Below are positions 52,616 through 53,126 of a DNA stretch of 53,126 nucleotides, piece by piece. Made by a program: the position numbers and the translations under genes. Source of the stretch: Bradyrhizobium sp. (GTDB lineage: Bacteria > Pseudomonadota > Alphaproteobacteria > Rhizobiales > Xanthobacteraceae); the NCBI RefSeq assembly GCF_028868675.1, contig NZ_JAGWUA010000006.1, positions 1 through 53,126 of the forward strand, given 5' to 3'. The stretch's first letter is position 1; each line of letters begins with the position of its first letter. Under the pieces are notes generated by a model that made no database searches, was not told where the DNA came from, and saw only the letters and a list, made by a program, of their open reading frames with translations.

Positions 52616-53126
52616 GCCACCTCCTTGCCGAACAGGCCGGAGGGCCGCAAGACCAGCACGACCACCATGAAGAGATACATCAGGCCTTCGGTGAACAGGG
52701 GAAATCCGAGCGAGCCGAAGGATCTGATCAGGCCGAGCAAGAGCGCACCGATCAGCGCGCCGAGGATCGAGCCCATGCCTCCGATCACGGTGACGATGAA
52801 GGATTCGATCAGCACCGAAAATCCCATGCCGGGGGTGAGCGAACGCACGGGTGCGGCGAGCGCGCCGGCCAGTCCCGCGAGCATGCCGCCGAGCGCGAAC
52901 ACGCCGCCGTAGATCAGGCCGGTGTCGACGCCGAGCGCCGAGACCATGCCGGGATTCTGGGCGGCGGCGCGGATCACCTTGCCGATCCGCGTACGCGACA
53001 AACCGATGCCGAGCACGACGGCGGCCGCCAGCGCGACGCCGATCAGCAGCAGGTAGTAAGGCGGCACCACGCCGCCGGCGATGAACAACGGCGCCACCTG
53101 GAACGCGGTCGGCATGCCCATCGACC
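52612..53126 (-). CDS. livH: Branched-chain amino acid-type ABC transporter permease LivH (partial)
   Basis: The C-terminal roughly 170 residues of a LivH permease; the 5' end lies beyond the window edge. Seen are the EAA-like loop SRTRIGKVIRAAAQNPGMVSALGVDTG and GMGSILGALIGALLLGLIRSFG, followed by the family end VLRPSGLFGKEVA. The frame is open to the last base, and the internal ATG near 53121 is not the true start. It is the first visible gene of the livHMGF operon. Confidence 0.92.
   Translation of the reverse strand, partial: SMGMPTAFQVAPLFIAGGVVPPYYLLLIGVALAAAVVLGIGLSRTRIGKVIRAAAQNPGMVSALGVDTGLIYGGVFALGGMLAGLAGALAAPVRSLTPGMGFSVLIESFIVTVIGGMGSILGALIGALLLGLIRSFGSLGFPLFTEGLMYLFMVVVLVLRPSGLFGKEVA

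Overview
The window is 53 kb of GC-rich DNA from an alphaproteobacterium, most probably a Bradyrhizobium/Rhodopseudomonas relative. This rests on gene content and regulatory sites, not on a database search: a perfect FixK/FNR box (TTGAT-N4-ATCAA), two perfect CtrA boxes (TTAA-N7-TTAAC), a DivJ/PleC-type cell-cycle kinase, TakP-type TRAP transporters and a full alphaproteobacterial sox cluster. Coding density is very high and convergent genes often end within 2 to 25 bp of each other. I saw no tRNA, rRNA, CRISPR array, insertion sequence or phage gene. Many starts were moved inward from the longest open frame on the basis of ribosome binding sites. Several are TTG or GTG.

Left part (1-13.1 kb): a cytochrome c'-like protein; a FixJ-type response regulator and membrane histidine kinase behind a FixK box; an AraC regulator; a YkuE-like metallophosphoesterase; a CDP-archaeol synthase-family protein; a four-repeat membrane protein; an atypical crotonase; a chemoreceptor; and housekeeping genes (gor, a DUF2059 protein, rpiA, gph). 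Middle part (13.2-28.7 kb): a lipoprotein behind a CtrA box, moaA, a TRAP module (dctQ-dctM facing two tandem takP-like binding proteins), a VOC protein with the Mrp/ApbC ATPase, a 3-hydroxyisobutyrate dehydrogenase-family enzyme, a cation/proton antiporter, a DivJ/PleC-like kinase behind a second CtrA box, a DUF1289 protein, a retropepsin-like protease, dusA and an orphan PEP-CTERM protein.

Core (28.7-41.7 kb): a complete thiosulfate-oxidation (Sox) locus. The minus-strand operon runs soxX-Y-Z-A-B-C-D and continues without a break into an exported DsrE-like protein, an exported alpha/beta hydrolase and a second exported DsrE-like protein. A YeeE/YedE transporter follows. Upstream lie soxW, a divergent gene for an exported helical protein of unknown function, soxV, and the plus-strand set soxS-soxR-soxT. 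YeeE/YedE transporters therefore bracket the locus on both sides. SoxR has the two-cysteine layout of persulfide sensors of the SqrR/BigR type, and candidate operators and promoters can be read in the intergenic gaps. The unusual content is the operon-linked exported DsrE/hydrolase/DsrE tail and the orphan helical protein.

Right part (41.7-53.1 kb): a nested palindromic repeat, then a minus-strand series: a LivHMGF branched-chain amino acid-type ABC transporter (livH cut by the window edge), an FAH-family hydrolase or dehydratase, an amidase, and a DppBCDF-type peptide transporter with its binding protein. This looks like an uptake and breakdown cluster for an amide- or peptide-like nitrogen source.
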